From Chiua virens (lineage: Eukaryota; Basidiomycota; Agaricomycetes; Boletales; Boletaceae), in NCBI GenBank assembly GCA_019787685.1, contig JAHNUO010000011.1:248001-312000 (forward strand): a stretch of 64,000 bases of DNA. Reading direction: 5' to 3'. The position numbers and the translations under genes were made by a program. The notes beneath the pieces were generated by a model that was not told where the DNA came from, searched no databases, and saw only the letters and a list, made by a program, of their open reading frames with translations. This document shows positions 23,580-35,585 of this stretch, in pieces (position 1 is the first letter of the stretch; each line of letters starts with the position of its first letter).

Positions 23580-25380
23580 GGTGAGCCACTTCTAAATGCG
23601 AACAAGCAGGTCAAGGCTGATGTGATCTACTGGCTCCTGACAGAGGTCCCTCAAATTGCGCACGAGAATACGCGAAACGACGGCACTGTGATTTGCATCG
23701 TGGATGGCGGAGTTCTGGCAGTTGCTGTGAGCTCTCTCCGTCAGGCTCAAGTAGTCGGTCTCGAGTGTCATTGCATTTACCTTGACAAGTCAGAGCTGCG
23801 GACCTGACATTGCGATTTGGTACCTATTGCAGAACAGGGGCCCACTGATCTGTATTCGTGTTCTGGGCTGTGTTCTAATCGCTCGGTTAGCACAGAACTT
23901 GATCCTGGTATCGCAGGACCATAACACATACCACCTTTGTTACGTGAAAGACAGATTATTTCTAGACCCGCCATTGGTCGTGGGTGGTACGTAACTGATG
24001 CACTTCGGAATTTACGAAGTCATTGATACGGTCGACTAAACCAGGTCACTGATAAACTGACGTGAAAGGAACCACCGAACTGGGGTCGAAGCGCGGATGA
24101 GTAGACCGCTCCCAGTGTGGATGCGGTTCTGCATGGAAACGGTAAGATGCGATTCGTGTCACTGAATAAAAACGTGGATATGTTTTGACACGACTGACAG
24201 AGTTAGATTCCGTTTGCCTTGGCGTTGACATGCACCGAGTGATTACCAGCTTTGCCTGGGGTCACATCGGAAGTAGGGCAACGCCCTAACACAGCATACC
24301 TTTCCGCTTCCTAGTTCGAAGAAGTCAAGGTTGACGTGATCGAGCAACTATCTATTGACAAAGGTCCCATGAACCGCGCACGAGTGGACACGAGAACAGT
24401 TCAACGAGCAGGCAAGTGTGCACATCTCCAACCATACATTATGGAGTACCATTGAACATCGAGAACCTCAAGCAACTTTGCGCGCGCTTCGATGGGGACG
24501 GAATCGGGGAGGTGGGGAGATGCGGTGTTGAGATGCTAGGGTGCTTGTATCGTGGACGATGTGACACATGTACCCCGGGCCTGGGTCACAAAACCCAACT
24601 TATCGATTCATCTCCAAGTCCAGCTAGCGAATGTCATTGATATTAGCGAGCTGGTCAGCCCTTAGTTGTGATATCAATCTCGATGACTAATCGAGACTCA
24701 GTTGGCTCTAGGGACGATCTTTTAATCGTGGATGGTCATCGGTCTCCCAGGGCTCTGGTGATTGATGTGATCTCTACGTATAGTGCCGTTATGCTCAAGC
24801 AGCCCGTCTCTAGTGTCATTGCATTTACCTTGACAGTAAGGGCTGCGGTACAGATAGTTACGGTTTAGTCCATGCAGAACAGAGGCCCAAATCCGTATCG
24901 GGCTCTAGGCTGTGCTCTAATCGCTCGGTTACAACTAAACTTGGTCCTGGAATCGCAGGACCAGTGAGGATACATGAGCACCACCTTTTTTTACGTGACA
25001 GACTGATTCAGTATGGATGGTACATAACTGATCCGCTTAGGGAGTCATTTGGTACTGTTGGCCAAGCCAGGCTATCAGTAACGTGTGAGGGACCACCGAA
25101 CTGGGATTTAAGGAATCAGTAGATATCCTGTACGTGCGCTTCTGCACGGGGTGGTGAGTGCAATCCACGTCTCTATGAATAAAGCCGTAACTCAGCGCGA
25201 GGATGTCATTGCACCGCCAGGAGACATACCTACATACGCTCCTCAACCATAGAACATCCCACCCACCTTTGTCGAAGAGTTCACGTTACCGATAAGGTAT
25301 GGACATGACAGACAAAGTTAGATTTGTTTAAATTAACTTGGCATTAACACTGTGTGATTATTAGCCTTGGTGGGAAGCCA
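23580..25380. repeat. Degenerate direct repeat, two long units
   Basis: The segment 23745-24010 is repeated at about 24800-25045. Shared blocks include gtgtcattgcatttaccttgac, gtgctctaatcgctcggtta (unit 1: gtgttctaatcgctcggtta), atcgcaggacca and the ending gtacgtaactgat/gtacataactgat. A further block is shared between 24055-24090 and 25085-25110 (accaccgaactgggg/accaccgaactggga), and another between 24190-24260 and 25310-25370. A third partial match joins 23600-23680 and 24316-24400 (caaggttgacgtgat). The units are diverged and offset by about 1.05 kb, with an insertion in unit 2. No intact frame is carried. It may be an old transposon or gene remnant. Confidence 0.65.
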
Positions 25381-26675
25381 ATATCGCGAAAAAACGTCCA
25401 TGAGCTTAGACATCGTGCGCATGTTATCCATTATGGTACGGGTCATGGGAAGGCGTGTTCGCGAACGCGTCAGACAGCCTGGGTTGGGCAGCGCTTTACC
25501 AGCGCATTGGGGATCGGATCGGCCACTTAAAACGTGTTTTGAGGTAAGAGGACAAGAATCAAGATGCCGCGAGGGCAACGCGAGGGGCCTCATTACATCA
25601 CTGAACCACCTATTCTGTACGAAGTTAACCTCAAGGAGATATTGTGCCTGTGATATAGCCCTGTCCGGCTTGACCTCCATTTCGAACTGTTCCTTGAATG
25701 ACTTGGCATATTGCGCTTTGGGTCACTAGCCAATCTAGGGGCGCGTTCAGCCACGAAAATCAGAACGTTCGAACGTTTCATTTTACCTCGGCAGCATTCC
25801 ACTTTCGAGATGAAAGCCCCCATTAGGCATCGGGAACAATCGGAGGCACCGAGGCGAGCGGCGATACGCCACACAAGGAAACCACTTGATCGCCGCAAGC
25901 TCATTGGCCCACTGGCAGCGCATGCAAGTCCGCCGCTTAATTACTACACCAAGAGGCGACGATACTGAGTGATTATTACTATCGATTACCACTCGACAGC
26001 AGCCCGAATGGACATTTATACATACCGTCGATAATTTCCGGAATGAGGTACGACGTGCTTACAACGCATGTGTGAACGACATACATTCGCTTGCCAATTT
26101 GGTAGGTCAAAGTCTTGGCCAAGCCCGAAAGACCTGTCAAGATAAATAGGCTGTGCACTCCGGTTTGGCCCGAGCCTTGGCCAAACACTTGTTCGGATGC
26201 GCAAACAGGGGACGGGGTAGCGGCATCAACGGCCCATTGCATCGAATTCGACTCGATTTGCTTCCGCAGTCCACAGCTTTGCAATGATCGGGTGAGATTG
26301 CCAAGGTGGTGGGGTGCGATCATCTGACTAGAATTTCCTGTGTGCGGCCGAGCGTCGGACGCCGAGAGCACCAAACCAAGCTGTACGAGAGCATCATCTA
26401 GTCTATTCTCTATAGAATGGCACGTAAGCGAACTACATATACACAAAAAGGGTAGATACATATACAGGGGCATTTTCAGCGAATACAAACACTGCGTGAC
26501 GTTGCGAGTCCGTTCGTCTAATTGTGATGCTGTCGGTACATATTTTTTCGTGCAATCAATGCATCTACTAATGCATCCTCACTACGCTCTCGAGTACAAC
26601 CACGTCGTCGGCAATCCTCGCCTACCGCGGTGATGCCAAGCGTGATAGCGTGATGAAGGTGTTATGCAACTTTGT
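25381..26675. other. Intergenic region, nothing recognisable
   Basis: Opposing chance frames occur (for example minus 25979-26488, 169 residues without motifs). Nothing can be supported as a gene. Confidence 0.35.
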
Positions 26676-27711
26676 TCATTGTTTGGAATCCTTGGCGAAT
26701 TTCTTGGCGGGAGCGAAGAGCCACCAGATTGCCACCAAGAAACGGATACCGGTCCCTATGCCGAGTGTACCAGCATCACCAACTCTGTCGAGCACGATCC
26801 GACCGGTGAAACCGCCGAGAAAAACGAACAAAACAGACAGCAATTTTTGATCGCGCGGACTGTCGAGTCGGCGCAAGTGGAACAGTTTTGGTTCGGTCAT
26901 GAGTTCGCACCATGTCGTGGTGAGGACGACTGTTACAAGGCCAGTTCAGTTCTCGAACGGTGGATTGCGTCAGATGAAAAGGGCGTACCGGTCGTTGAGA
27001 ATTCCGTGTAGAGACGCTTGGCCATGTTACCTTGCAGACCCATGCTAGCACTGACGCCGGCAATGGCGACAAAGGAGAGGACGTTCAACCAAGCAGGTTT
27101 GCCGCGTGAATCTGCGGTGCTGCCCTCGTGGCTCTTCCAGATGCTTATTGTTGCGATCATGGTGAAGAGGGCTTGGAAGAAAGTACCGAGTGCCATCCAG
27201 CCGCGCGTCTTGTACCCAATCCTGTCACCGATGCGTCCGAGAGTGGCACCGCAGATAAACGAGAGCAGAGAGCAAAGGGCTTGTCGATCCGCAGTCTGAA
27301 AGGTGTAATTATGTGTGCCGCCGAGTAGCCGTGCAACGGCCAGTGAGAGCTGTGGGACAAGTGAGCAGAACGAACGTGGGTGGCACCAGCTGCGGGACAT
27401 ACTTGTACAGTGTTTCCAGTCTGAAAACCGACCCAAACATAGATGGCAGTAAAGCACACCGTATCACTGAATGATCGGGTCAGCGAGAGACGAGAGAAGG
27501 GGATCAGGGGAGAAACGTACATGAAGCCAGTCATGAAACAGTATGCCGACAGGGGTGCCGAGACCCGTGTAGTGTCGAGCTCTTCCAGTAAAAAAGATGT
27601 AAGCGTCCTCTTCTCTGCCAAGGTGTTCGCTTCGACATCACGGCTTTCAATGCGGCTTTCAAGGGTGAGAACAGGCTCGTCCATGGCGTCGACTGGAACA
27701 GAGGGATACAT
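26676..27711 (-). CDS. DUF1275 (YoaK-type) membrane protein, copy 2, intact
   Basis: The ATG at 27711 gives MYPSVPVDAMDEPV, a short acidic leader, then APLSAYCFMTGF, TVCFTAIYVWVGFQTGNTVQ, LSLAVARLLGGTHNYTFQ, ALCSLLSFICGATLGRIGDR, RGWMALGTFFQALFTMIATI and, after the last intron, FHLRRLDSPRDQK and GTGIRFLVAIWWLFAP. Four exons join in phase, with boundaries identical to copy 1. The family is predicted to sit in a membrane with six or more helices; bacterial YoaK relatives are uncharacterised, and an oxalate or other anion role has no support here. The gene diverges from the disordered-protein gene at 28234 across about 520 bp, an arrangement duplicated at 20.7-23.6 kb. Confidence 0.85.
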
Positions 27712-28233
27712 AAGCAAGTATAGCTATTCGTTGTTGGTGAATCAATCGACTGCCAGTGCGCCAGTGGCGGGGGAGTTGCTGGTGAAGCTAGTCCATACCA
27801 GTGCCACGGCTTTATACCGATCGAAAGTTGCAGTGCAATGACTGCAAGCCTGTCAGACAAAAAGGCAAGGTACTTTTAGCATTGACGGTCGCCGTTTTTC
27901 CATCGCAACCTTGGCACCTTGGCAGCCCTGGCAGCCCTGCAGGCACGACGACCGTATTTGTGGCATTTTAGTAAAACTGCGAGTTAAAAAGCTGTGTGTA
28001 TGGTTATCTTTCAACGCCGCCGATATCGACGTAAATGTCAGTCGTGCCAAGAGGTACACGCACATCAAGATTACGATTATCAAGATTATATAGATGATCA
28101 GAAAAGCTACGTCAAGCTCGGAGATGAGAAATCGGTGTAAGGCTTGGCTGCTTATATAACTTGAAGCGGTTGTTTGTTCCAAAAGGTCTTGCCAAACAAC
28201 CAACGGGTTCCTGAGGCTTTCAGTCCGGCATCC

Positions 28234-29794
28234 ATGACAACGGCGGCATCCATGACAACGGCGGCATCCGACGCTGCATGCTGGTCGTTCAGTCTCAGAA
28301 CGCGTCACCAGACATGCATAACTGACTCGGACTCGGACTCGGACGCTGGTCGCGAACCTGACGTCGATCCGAATACGGTGGCTAAAGCGGTCACCAGTGA
28401 CACGCTTCTCATGCATGAAATGGATCTCTCCGGGAGGCACGAGACCGTCGAGTACCGTCCCAACCCTTGGAGTATCGCTCGGATAAATGCAGTAACGCGT
28501 TCTTCCCTTCCAAAGCCAGCCACCACGGGATCGTCTGGACCATCAAGACCACCGAAATCTCAGCCCAAGCCGATTGTCGAGGCGTTCAAGAAACAGGCTC
28601 AGCGTGAACCGCGAATGGACCGACAAACCCCGCCTGTCATCGACAATTACGTTTCCGATGGTGGCCCTCGCGTAGATAAGCCTACGTGTGCCACGACGGC
28701 CGGGAAATCACACCAGGGTAGCGTGCGGGATCGCACTCTCGCACTAGCACAGCCTCGCGTGGGTCCAGATCCTGCTCCACTGGTCGATCCGCATTCTACC
28801 CATCAGAAGCTGAAAAGTAAATCGACCACGCGTGTGGTGGAAACACTTGAAAAGGGCAAATTGACGCATATAGCCCCCTCTTCGAACATTCTCATCGAAT
28901 CTGTCCGTGCTCCCACTTCAGTCAAGCCAAGACGAGTGTATGCCATACCTGGAGGCACCCACTCATCCCCATTGCGCTGCGCAGTTCCTCGGAGCCCGTC
29001 TGATATCGGTGACAGACTCGGCCCTACTTTTCATCGCAGTTCCCCTGGAGGTCCCTCGCATGTTTCAGATTCAAGTAAGATTTTATTTAACCTAGTTTAT
29101 TCCCGGTAAGTAATACCGAGGTCCTCGTCCCTCAGCGCGTGCGATGCCGCGGCTACCGCTTGCGTCCACGCCCCTGGGCACGACCCCGCTGGTCAGCAGC
29201 ACACATCGTTCTACGTCCCCGCTTCCTCCCTTCCACGAGTATCAGAAGACGGCATCAAATTGGCCACTTGATGCGCGTAATGAAGCAGCCGACACGTCTC
29301 CCCCATCTGCTCCCCCTCATCCTTTGGTGTCTGGTGGACGACAGAACACCATAGATCTCCCGCATATACGCACTCCGGACCCTCCACGTAGACGCCTAGT
29401 CTCACCGGACCCCGCTCGAGCACCCAAAAAATCGCGCATGAGTGTGCTACAATCCGCGACCCGACTATTGGCACAAACGTCCACATCTCAGCGCTGTCCT
29501 TCCGCGTATGCCTTCGGCGAGGACGATGATCCGGACGCCGAGTGGTCCACGTTGGCGCGAACGAAGCGCGCGCCACAGCCCTGCAAGATAAAACAGTCTG
29601 GACATTTCCGTCTCCCGATACCTGGTCTGGCGCCGAGGACGCCGGTACGGGTTCCAGAAGCGAAACGACGTGTCATCACGTACATGCCGCCGCCGATGAC
29701 GGGCAAGAAACCGGTTGACGACGTCGATAGTGGGATCGCGCGCGAGTGCAAACGATCGGACAAGCGATCTATCGACACGAGGTCCAACGAATGA
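28234..29794 (+). CDS. Low-complexity, disordered protein of unknown function
   Basis: The first ATG lies in an 18-bp tandem repeat (tccatgacaacggcggca twice). Exon 1 runs to 29074 and exon 2 starts at 29138; the codon split across the intron gives T-R-A-MPRLPLAST. The protein is rich in Pro, Ser, Thr, Arg and Lys, with an early SDSDSDSD run and a more conserved-looking NPWSIARINAVTR. Lys/Arg clusters (APKKSR, EAKRRV, KRSDKRS) could serve as nuclear localisation signals. The frame stops at 29792-29794. A different frame (about 29790-30014) continues with an acidic stretch, MDGQGKDDIEMQV, so a frameshift or missed intron is possible. It shares a divergent promoter with DUF1275 copy 2. No domain recognised. 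Confidence 0.6.
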
Positions 29795-30633
29795 CGCACA
29801 GGTCGATATGGACGGGCAAGGCAAAGATGATATCGAGATGCAGGTCATGGATTCCGATGCGACCCTCGTGAACGAGGACGCGGATGTGGACGTTGCCGTG
29901 GCTGCGATCGACGTCGACGACGTCCGCAAGCGTTACCCCATTACGCGCGCGTCGATGAAAGCGGTGGGTGTCGTCACCTTTGTTCCGAGGCAGCTCATGT
30001 CATATTTTGTTTAGTAGACGAGTCGCTTGCAGAGGGCGATGCATTGTATCGTCGAAGTACGGCTGTGATCACGGGGGCTGGTAAATGTGAATCGTGCTTC
30101 TAGTGTATATATATGACAATCCATGCTCGATTGTTGGACAGCTGCTGTGCTCTCCCCCCAAATTTAGGTTTGATTCAGAGTCGCTAGCGTAGGCATCGTC
30201 CACGACTCAGACGATGGGTTGTCCGGTGCACAGGCGTCACGACGGGTGGCACACCTGGGCCTAGTTTTGCCTCATAGTTGGAAAACGATCTACCCGAATG
30301 GCGTTTGTACCCTGAAAATGATATTACTTGCAATTTGAAGGGATATGCAAAGTCCGGACGGATGCAGTGGTTACGGCAGTGCCTTATCATATGACGCGCA
30401 TGGGATTCAAACATCCTGAGAAAATCCATTACGATCAATTGAATTTTTCGCGTCCCAATCTGATCGGCTCCACCGGGTCATCGTGACCATCGTGGATATT
30501 GTCGGTCGAACCCGTGGCTCCCCAGTTTTCTACTTGGCAGATTCGTCTCAGTCAACCACTTCCCGGATTCCTTCACTAATACATATTCTCAATACGGGAC
30601 ATACATACATAGTATCGTACTTCTCACTACTTC
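29795..30633. other. Possible 3' extension, then intergenic
   Basis: The first 220 bp could be the C-terminal part of the disordered-protein gene in another frame (see that entry). The remainder up to the cyclophilin holds no supported gene; a tatatat run lies near 30106. Confidence 0.4.
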
Positions 30634-31310
30634 TCATCGCCACCCCCAGATTACATTTAGAGAGTACCAGATTTGACGATCACGACCCTTCAGTTTAGGG
30701 GTTCCGTTTTGAGTGCCAACCCTCTCAACGGCGTCGACGACCTCCGTGCCCTGAACAACTTCGCCTGAAACCCGAGTTAATTGCGAGATAAACATCGTTT
30801 GACAGCGACGTACCGAACACGACGTGTGCTCTATCGAGCCACGAGGTTACGACCGTGGTGATAAAGAATTGGGAGCCGTTGGTGTTCTTGCCAGCGTTGG
30901 CCATCGACAACAAATAAGGCTTGGAATGTGTCAATTGGAAGTTTTCATCTACATCCCATCATGTAAGCAACTTCACAGCGGTCTGCGGACGGAGAGGGGC
31001 GTAAATAGACAGACCTGGAAACTTTTCGCCGTAGATGGATGTACCACCGGTTCCGTCGCCGCGGGTAAAGTCACCACCCTGGAGCATGAACTGAGGGATG
31101 ATGCGGTGGAAAGCGGAACCTTCATAACCAAAGCCGTGTTGGCCCGTGGCGAGTTCACGGAAGTTCTTGGCGGTCCTGGGCACGATTTCGTCGTAGAGCT
31201 GGAACACAATGCGACCGGCAGGGGCCTCGCCAATTGCGATGTCAAACTAGAGTCTATCAGCATACGATCCAGCTTGGTTGGGGTAGTATACTCACGTAGA
31301 CGTATGCCAT
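30634..31310 (-). CDS. Cyclophilin-type peptidyl-prolyl cis-trans isomerase, copy A, C-terminal frameshift
   Basis: A cyclophilin A-like single-domain enzyme that isomerises Xaa-Pro bonds. Exon 1 is five codons (31310-31296, MAYVY). Exon 2 holds [36 protein letters not shown] with the catalytic Arg, and the [14 protein letters not shown] loop. Exon 3 holds [18 protein letters not shown] and the cyclosporin-contact region [11 protein letters not shown] (Trp, Leu and His kept). The last exon starts [19 protein letters not shown]. Then one extra base in a CCC run (30686-30688) shifts the frame, so the final KSGTL is replaced by an unrelated tail ending at 30634. In the corrected frame a stop would lie at 30657-30659. 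Its partner is the intact copy B transcribed away from it. Confidence 0.8.
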
Positions 31311-32113
31311 GATGGATCGAGAGAGAGATGGATGTGAGATCTAAGCGCTAGAAACACATTTTAACAGGAGGTCTCCGGACGATTCCGAGCCGTCAGAATG
31401 CCCCTCGGCAGATAAAGGATAACATAAAATAAAACTAAAACATATGTACGCGCACAAAGAAAAGTACCAGCTGTCCAGCTCTTCGAATAATTTACTTGGA
31501 GCTTTGACTCGCTCCAGCTCCTCTTGCTCATCCTCACTTGGTCTGACTGATTGCGACGCCGATATCGCGGTTCCTTACGATCTTATCCTTAGGCCCTCTT
31601 GCGTCATCCGGTTCGCTTATCACGCAACTCAATTACCTCCAAGCCTTGAAAATAAGCATACGTCTGTATAGACTTGGCTCGTCACGGAGAACAACGATTG
31701 ACCAGCTCGAAATAATACCTAACAACTTGGACTCGGAAGACGTTGAATGTACAGGTTTTTTGGGGGATCTTACGACCAAATTACGTTAGCTCGAGTGAGG
31801 GAGATGCCAATGTCGGTTGTAGTTAAGGTTGAGGTTAATGACACGCCAGATGAGTCTGTAGTCGGTTCACTGTAGAAATCAGGGCATGGACATTGAGCAC
31901 TGAACGATGAACAACTCGACCCGCAAGTGCACGTATGCTACGTCGACGAAAATCAAATTGAACAGCTGCATGAAAATATGTGTACCCCATTTTATTTTCT
32001 TTGATCATCATCTAATTTGAGGGGTGTTCTAGATCGGCATCGTCCGGACATCTTCTGATAAAATACACACGATGGGGCTGCCTCAATTGCATCCATCTCT
32101 CTCTTGATCTATC
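31311..32113. promoter_or_regulatory. Shared upstream region of two divergent cyclophilin genes
   Basis: About 800 bp separate the two cyclophilin start codons, which face away from each other. No supported gene lies inside. Near the copy B start there is a TATA-like gataaaata at about 32057 and a pyrimidine-rich ctctctcttgatc leader just before the ATG. It may work as a bidirectional promoter; this is inference from arrangement only. Confidence 0.45.
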
Positions 32114-32760
32114 ATGGCCAACGTCTACGTGAGTCTCTTTGCTCCGATCTACCCAGATCCTATGCTGATCAACGTTAGTTTGACATATCTATTGGCAGCT
32201 CGCCTGCCGGTCGCGTCGTGTTCCAGCTCTACGACGATGTCGTGCCCAAGACCGCCAAGAACTTCCGTGAACTCGCCACGGGCCAACACGGCTTTGGTTA
32301 TGAAGGTTCCGCCTTCCACCGTGTCATCCCCAAGTTCATGCTCCAGGGTGGTGATTTCACCAAAGGTAACGGAACTGGTGGTAAATCCATCTACGGAGAG
32401 AAGTTTGCAGGTCTGTGTATATTCCCTTCCGTTCAGGATGATGGCTGGATGGCTCATGAATGGTAGACGAAAACTTCCAACTGAAACATTCCAAGCCATA
32501 CTTGCTCTCGATGGCGAATGCTGGCAAGAACACCAACGGTTCCCAATTCTTCATCACTACTGTTGTCACCTCATGGCTCGATGGAAAACACGTTGTGTTC
32601 GGTATGTCGATCCTGTCAAACAATATTTTCGAGGAACTAACTCGCGCTTCAGGCGAAGTTATTGAGGGCAAGGAAATCGTCGATGCTGTCGAGAAGGTTG
32701 GCACAGATACCGGAAAGACCAAGCAAACCGTCAAGATCACCAAATCTGGTACTCTGTAGA
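32114..32760 (+). CDS. Cyclophilin-type peptidyl-prolyl cis-trans isomerase, copy B, intact
   Basis: Four exons (32114-32128, 32179-32410, 32467-32601, 32653-32760) join in phase and give about 162 residues, the normal cyclophilin A length. Key segments are [38 protein letters not shown] with the catalytic Arg, [39 protein letters not shown] and the terminal [10 protein letters not shown]. All residues expected at the proline-binding and cyclosporin-binding site are present. No signal peptide, so cytosolic or nuclear. The same exon plan as copy A shows a duplication with inversion. Confidence 0.9.
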
Positions 32761-33689
32761 CTTGGGCGAAATGAGAAGTACATATATATTGAACACACCT
32801 TTTCACGATGTTTTCCGCCATTCCGTACATACTTGATTGTGTAACCGTTTGGGACCGACACGTGCCGTGTTGAGATGATCGGATACGGGAACTTACGCAT
32901 CAAGTTGAGTCGGATGAACGCAATCTTGATCGAACTTGATACCTGATCGCTTCGAGACTTGTCAGTGGTGCGAGGAGAACCTGAAGGCGAACGTGGGAAC
33001 ATAAATGGACAACCCTGTGCGCAGGAGACACCGCTCGTTGCCAGTGTAGATGAAAGCACTTAAGGGCTGGTAGGCACGCAGCGATGCTTTTCTGACCTAC
33101 TTAAAGCACGACTCGGACTGCTAGATGCGTCGTCGTATGTCATACACCCTGTCGTATCGAAATATACATTTTCACAGCCGCACGATGCAACACATCGCCG
33201 TCTGCGACATACCTAGGAAATGAAATACGACACGAATACCAATGAACTGCATCAGGAAGAGAGAAATGTGATTGCTCTCACCGCATTTCACACACGCTGG
33301 TACGGGCTAACGCTCAGGATAAGGAAAGCGGATCGGGATCTGACCCTCAGATTGCCATTCCAGCGGGCATATGCTGCGCGAATGGAAGGCCCAGGAATAT
33401 CTAGGTCAATGCTCAGAGAAGGAGAGCACAAGCGGAAGCATTGAAACTGCGTCGGAGCTGTAACTCACAGTCAATCGTAGCGTCGATTTCATCGGTGAAC
33501 TGTTGAAAGGATATGTATACATTGTACTCGGCATGATGGACCCGCAGGCACTGTATGATGGCCAGAGTCCACATATGCCAGTGTTCTTGTCTTCCGTGCC
33601 CACTCGTCGCGATCACACGTCATATGGCATCATCTTTGTTAGACAGTAAACAAACAGACGTCTATACCGCACCACGCCACGAACGAGAG
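32761..33689. other. Intergenic region, nothing recognisable
   Basis: Short overlapping chance frames only. A minus-strand frame at 32649-33059 is antisense to the cyclophilin 3' end and is not called. Confidence 0.4.
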
Positions 33690-34328
33690 GTAATTCACGA
33701 ACAACAACGAAAGAATACCGAATAGCGGTTTTCACTCCCGATGACGCATCAATATCTTGTGGTTGCTCAAGCAACGAGACCGAATAAGAGCAGCTGCCTT
33801 GATAGCCTTGATTTCAAGACGCGCTGGCAGTAGGAGGGTAAAGGGATCCATGGGGCTTGACTTCAAACGGAGACGAGGCGCAAACCTGCATCCGACGAGA
33901 ACGGAAGGAAGGGAGGAGATAGTAGAAAACTCACGTTAGTGGTGTTGATCGTGCCCATGAGCTCGATGACCCAGACGACTGCTGCTGGTTGACTGTGGAG
34001 GAACAGTCATAGTTGGTGACATCTATGATCAAGGGGAGAGGAGCAGTCAAGATGGTCTTGTTCAAGTTAGTCCAGCTGGTCCAGCTCCCGAGTTGGTCAG
34101 ACATTTACACACTGGGAACAAGACGAGGTTATACTGACACAGCCGTGTAGGCAGAATAGGGAGACGTGTCGCAAATCCACGCAAGTATCTTGTCAGAGCC
34201 ACTGGCAGCTGATCAAAGAGAGGAGGGACAGCCAGATAAGGGGCGTGGAGGAGGAGGGACTGGGGTCGGTGATGGTGAAGTAGGGCCTGAGCAGCGGCGG
34301 TAAGGGACTCGGAGCGACGAGCAAACAT
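33690..34328 (-). pseudogene. Dead copy of the GPI-anchored wall protein gene at 35586
   Basis: Nucleotide similarity to 35500-36286 is continuous and in the same order: the start MFARRS with the Ala-rich secretion signal, the cagccgtgtaggcagaatagggagacgtgtcgcaaatccacgc block, the gttgactgtggaggaacagtcatagttgg block and the 3' region near 33720-33850. Insertions, deletions and changed splice sites break every frame, so no secreted product can be made. It is part of a local duplication that also carries a cyclophilin relic (34640-34820). Confidence 0.75.
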
Positions 34329-34639
34329 GTTAGTACGGCGGTTAGCCGACAGCCGATTCATCAGCTCCGCCCCTCCATGACTTCGCCTGTAATGCAAGCC
34401 AATCCATAGGTGAATCTTCCTCACAGCGTTAACATACAGTCCATAGGTGGACGGGTGGGCTCGTCAAGCCTGAGGCAATGACAGTAGTGCTGAAGAACCG
34501 CGAACCGAACGAATTCGTCGAGGCTTGGAGTAGTTTTCATCTACCATTCACGCATGAGCAATCTGGTTGCTTGGACCATTGGACGGAATGAAGGGGGGAT
34601 ATACAAAACTGCGAACTTCCGCCAAAGTACCGCACTATA

Positions 34640-34820
34640 ATACAACGTGGGAATGATGCGGTGAAATTTGGTTCTCTGGTATTGATAATCCAAAGCCGTC
34701 TTGGCCCGTGGCGAGTTTCACGGAAGGTTTTGGCCATCTTTGGAGCGAGATCGTCATGCTAGAGAAGTTGATGAGCATGGGTTCTGGTAGGAGATTAAGA
34801 CGTTAGTCATGATGTGCCTG
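34640..34820 (-). pseudogene. Cyclophilin relic (third copy)
   Basis: Gggaatgatgcggtgaaa, caaagccgtcttggcccgtggcgagt and cacggaaggttttggccat match the copy A exon 2 region at 31093-31180, with many substitutions. Translated on the minus strand it still shows AKTFRE and a degraded version of the AFHRVIP segment. Only about 150-180 bp remain, without the C-terminal exons. Confidence 0.7.
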
Positions 34821-34845
34821 AGTGAGAGACGCATGCATTTTGACG

Positions 34846-35289
34846 TTACATCATGTCTCGAACCAGATGATCACAGAAAAAGTGAATGGGGTACGATAGT
34901 TTGAGCCTTACCCAATACTGAGCCGATATTTGACCTTGATGCAACGCATCTCTTGCTAGTGCATCATTTGATAAGTTCTCGACGAAACGCACGATCACTT
35001 CCAAGGGGCGTGGCGTCACATCGGATGGAAGAGGGTCAAGCTGGAAATCACTTGAAACAAAAATGAACCATCGCTGATCGGTCCAACCGCCTGCTAAGGC
35101 GTTCAAATCGAACTCTTCGTTCCAGCCAGACGCTCTTTCCTCCCTTGGGAAAATCCTTGTAGACAAACCACAAGAGATGGACGGTAGCAGGAAGTGAGGC
35201 CGCGGCCGGCGAACCCCGACGCGGGTGAGGAACGATTCCAAGGTAGATATCACATCTCTGTCAGACGGTAAGTGAAACAAGATGTCCAT
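34846..35289 (-). CDS. Hypothetical protein, single exon, doubtful
   Basis: An open frame of 147 residues from ATG 35289 (MDILFHLPSDRDVIS) to 34846. Composition is protein-like, with alternating hydrophobic and charged residues (DQRWFIFVSSDFQLDPLP, LEVIVRFVENLSNDALARD). I recognise no domain. It could be one exon of a longer gene, a relic inside the duplicated 33.7-36.3 kb region, or chance. It lies between the cyclophilin relic and the intact GPI-protein gene. Confidence 0.35.
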   Translation of the reverse strand: MDILFHLPSDRDVISTLESFLTRVGVRRPRPHFLLPSISCGLSTRIFPREERASGWNEEFDLNALAGGWTDQRWFIFVSSDFQLDPLPSDVTPRPLEVIVRFVENLSNDALARDALHQGQISAQYWVRLKLSYPIHFFCDHLVRDMM

Positions 35290-35585
35290 ATTGCAGCACG
35301 AAGAGGTAATTTGCGAGTAAGAACGCACATCAGGGGAGAAAACAAGTCATGTAAGATCAAGAGTAAACCTGAATCCAACTACGCGAGGTCATTAAAAAGA
35401 AAGAAATGATAATCACGCTCAATGTCTCTGCATAGGGTATATATAATAGTGTCCACAGTATGTCAACTCCATACATGGTACGCACGTTAGAACACAGCAC
35501 ACGCGCAAGTCCAAGACGATGAATAGCAGTTTTTACTCCCTCCCGACGGCCGATCGATATCTCCCACGCTCATGGCTGTGACTGC

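Noticed and set aside
23178..23807. Plus-strand open frame of 209 residues
   Set aside because: It begins with a non-ATG codon and runs from the decayed gene into the degenerate repeat; the parts do not form one protein.
25979..26488. Minus-strand open frame of 169 residues
   Set aside because: Opposing frames of similar size, no splice plan, no motif; not enough to call a gene.
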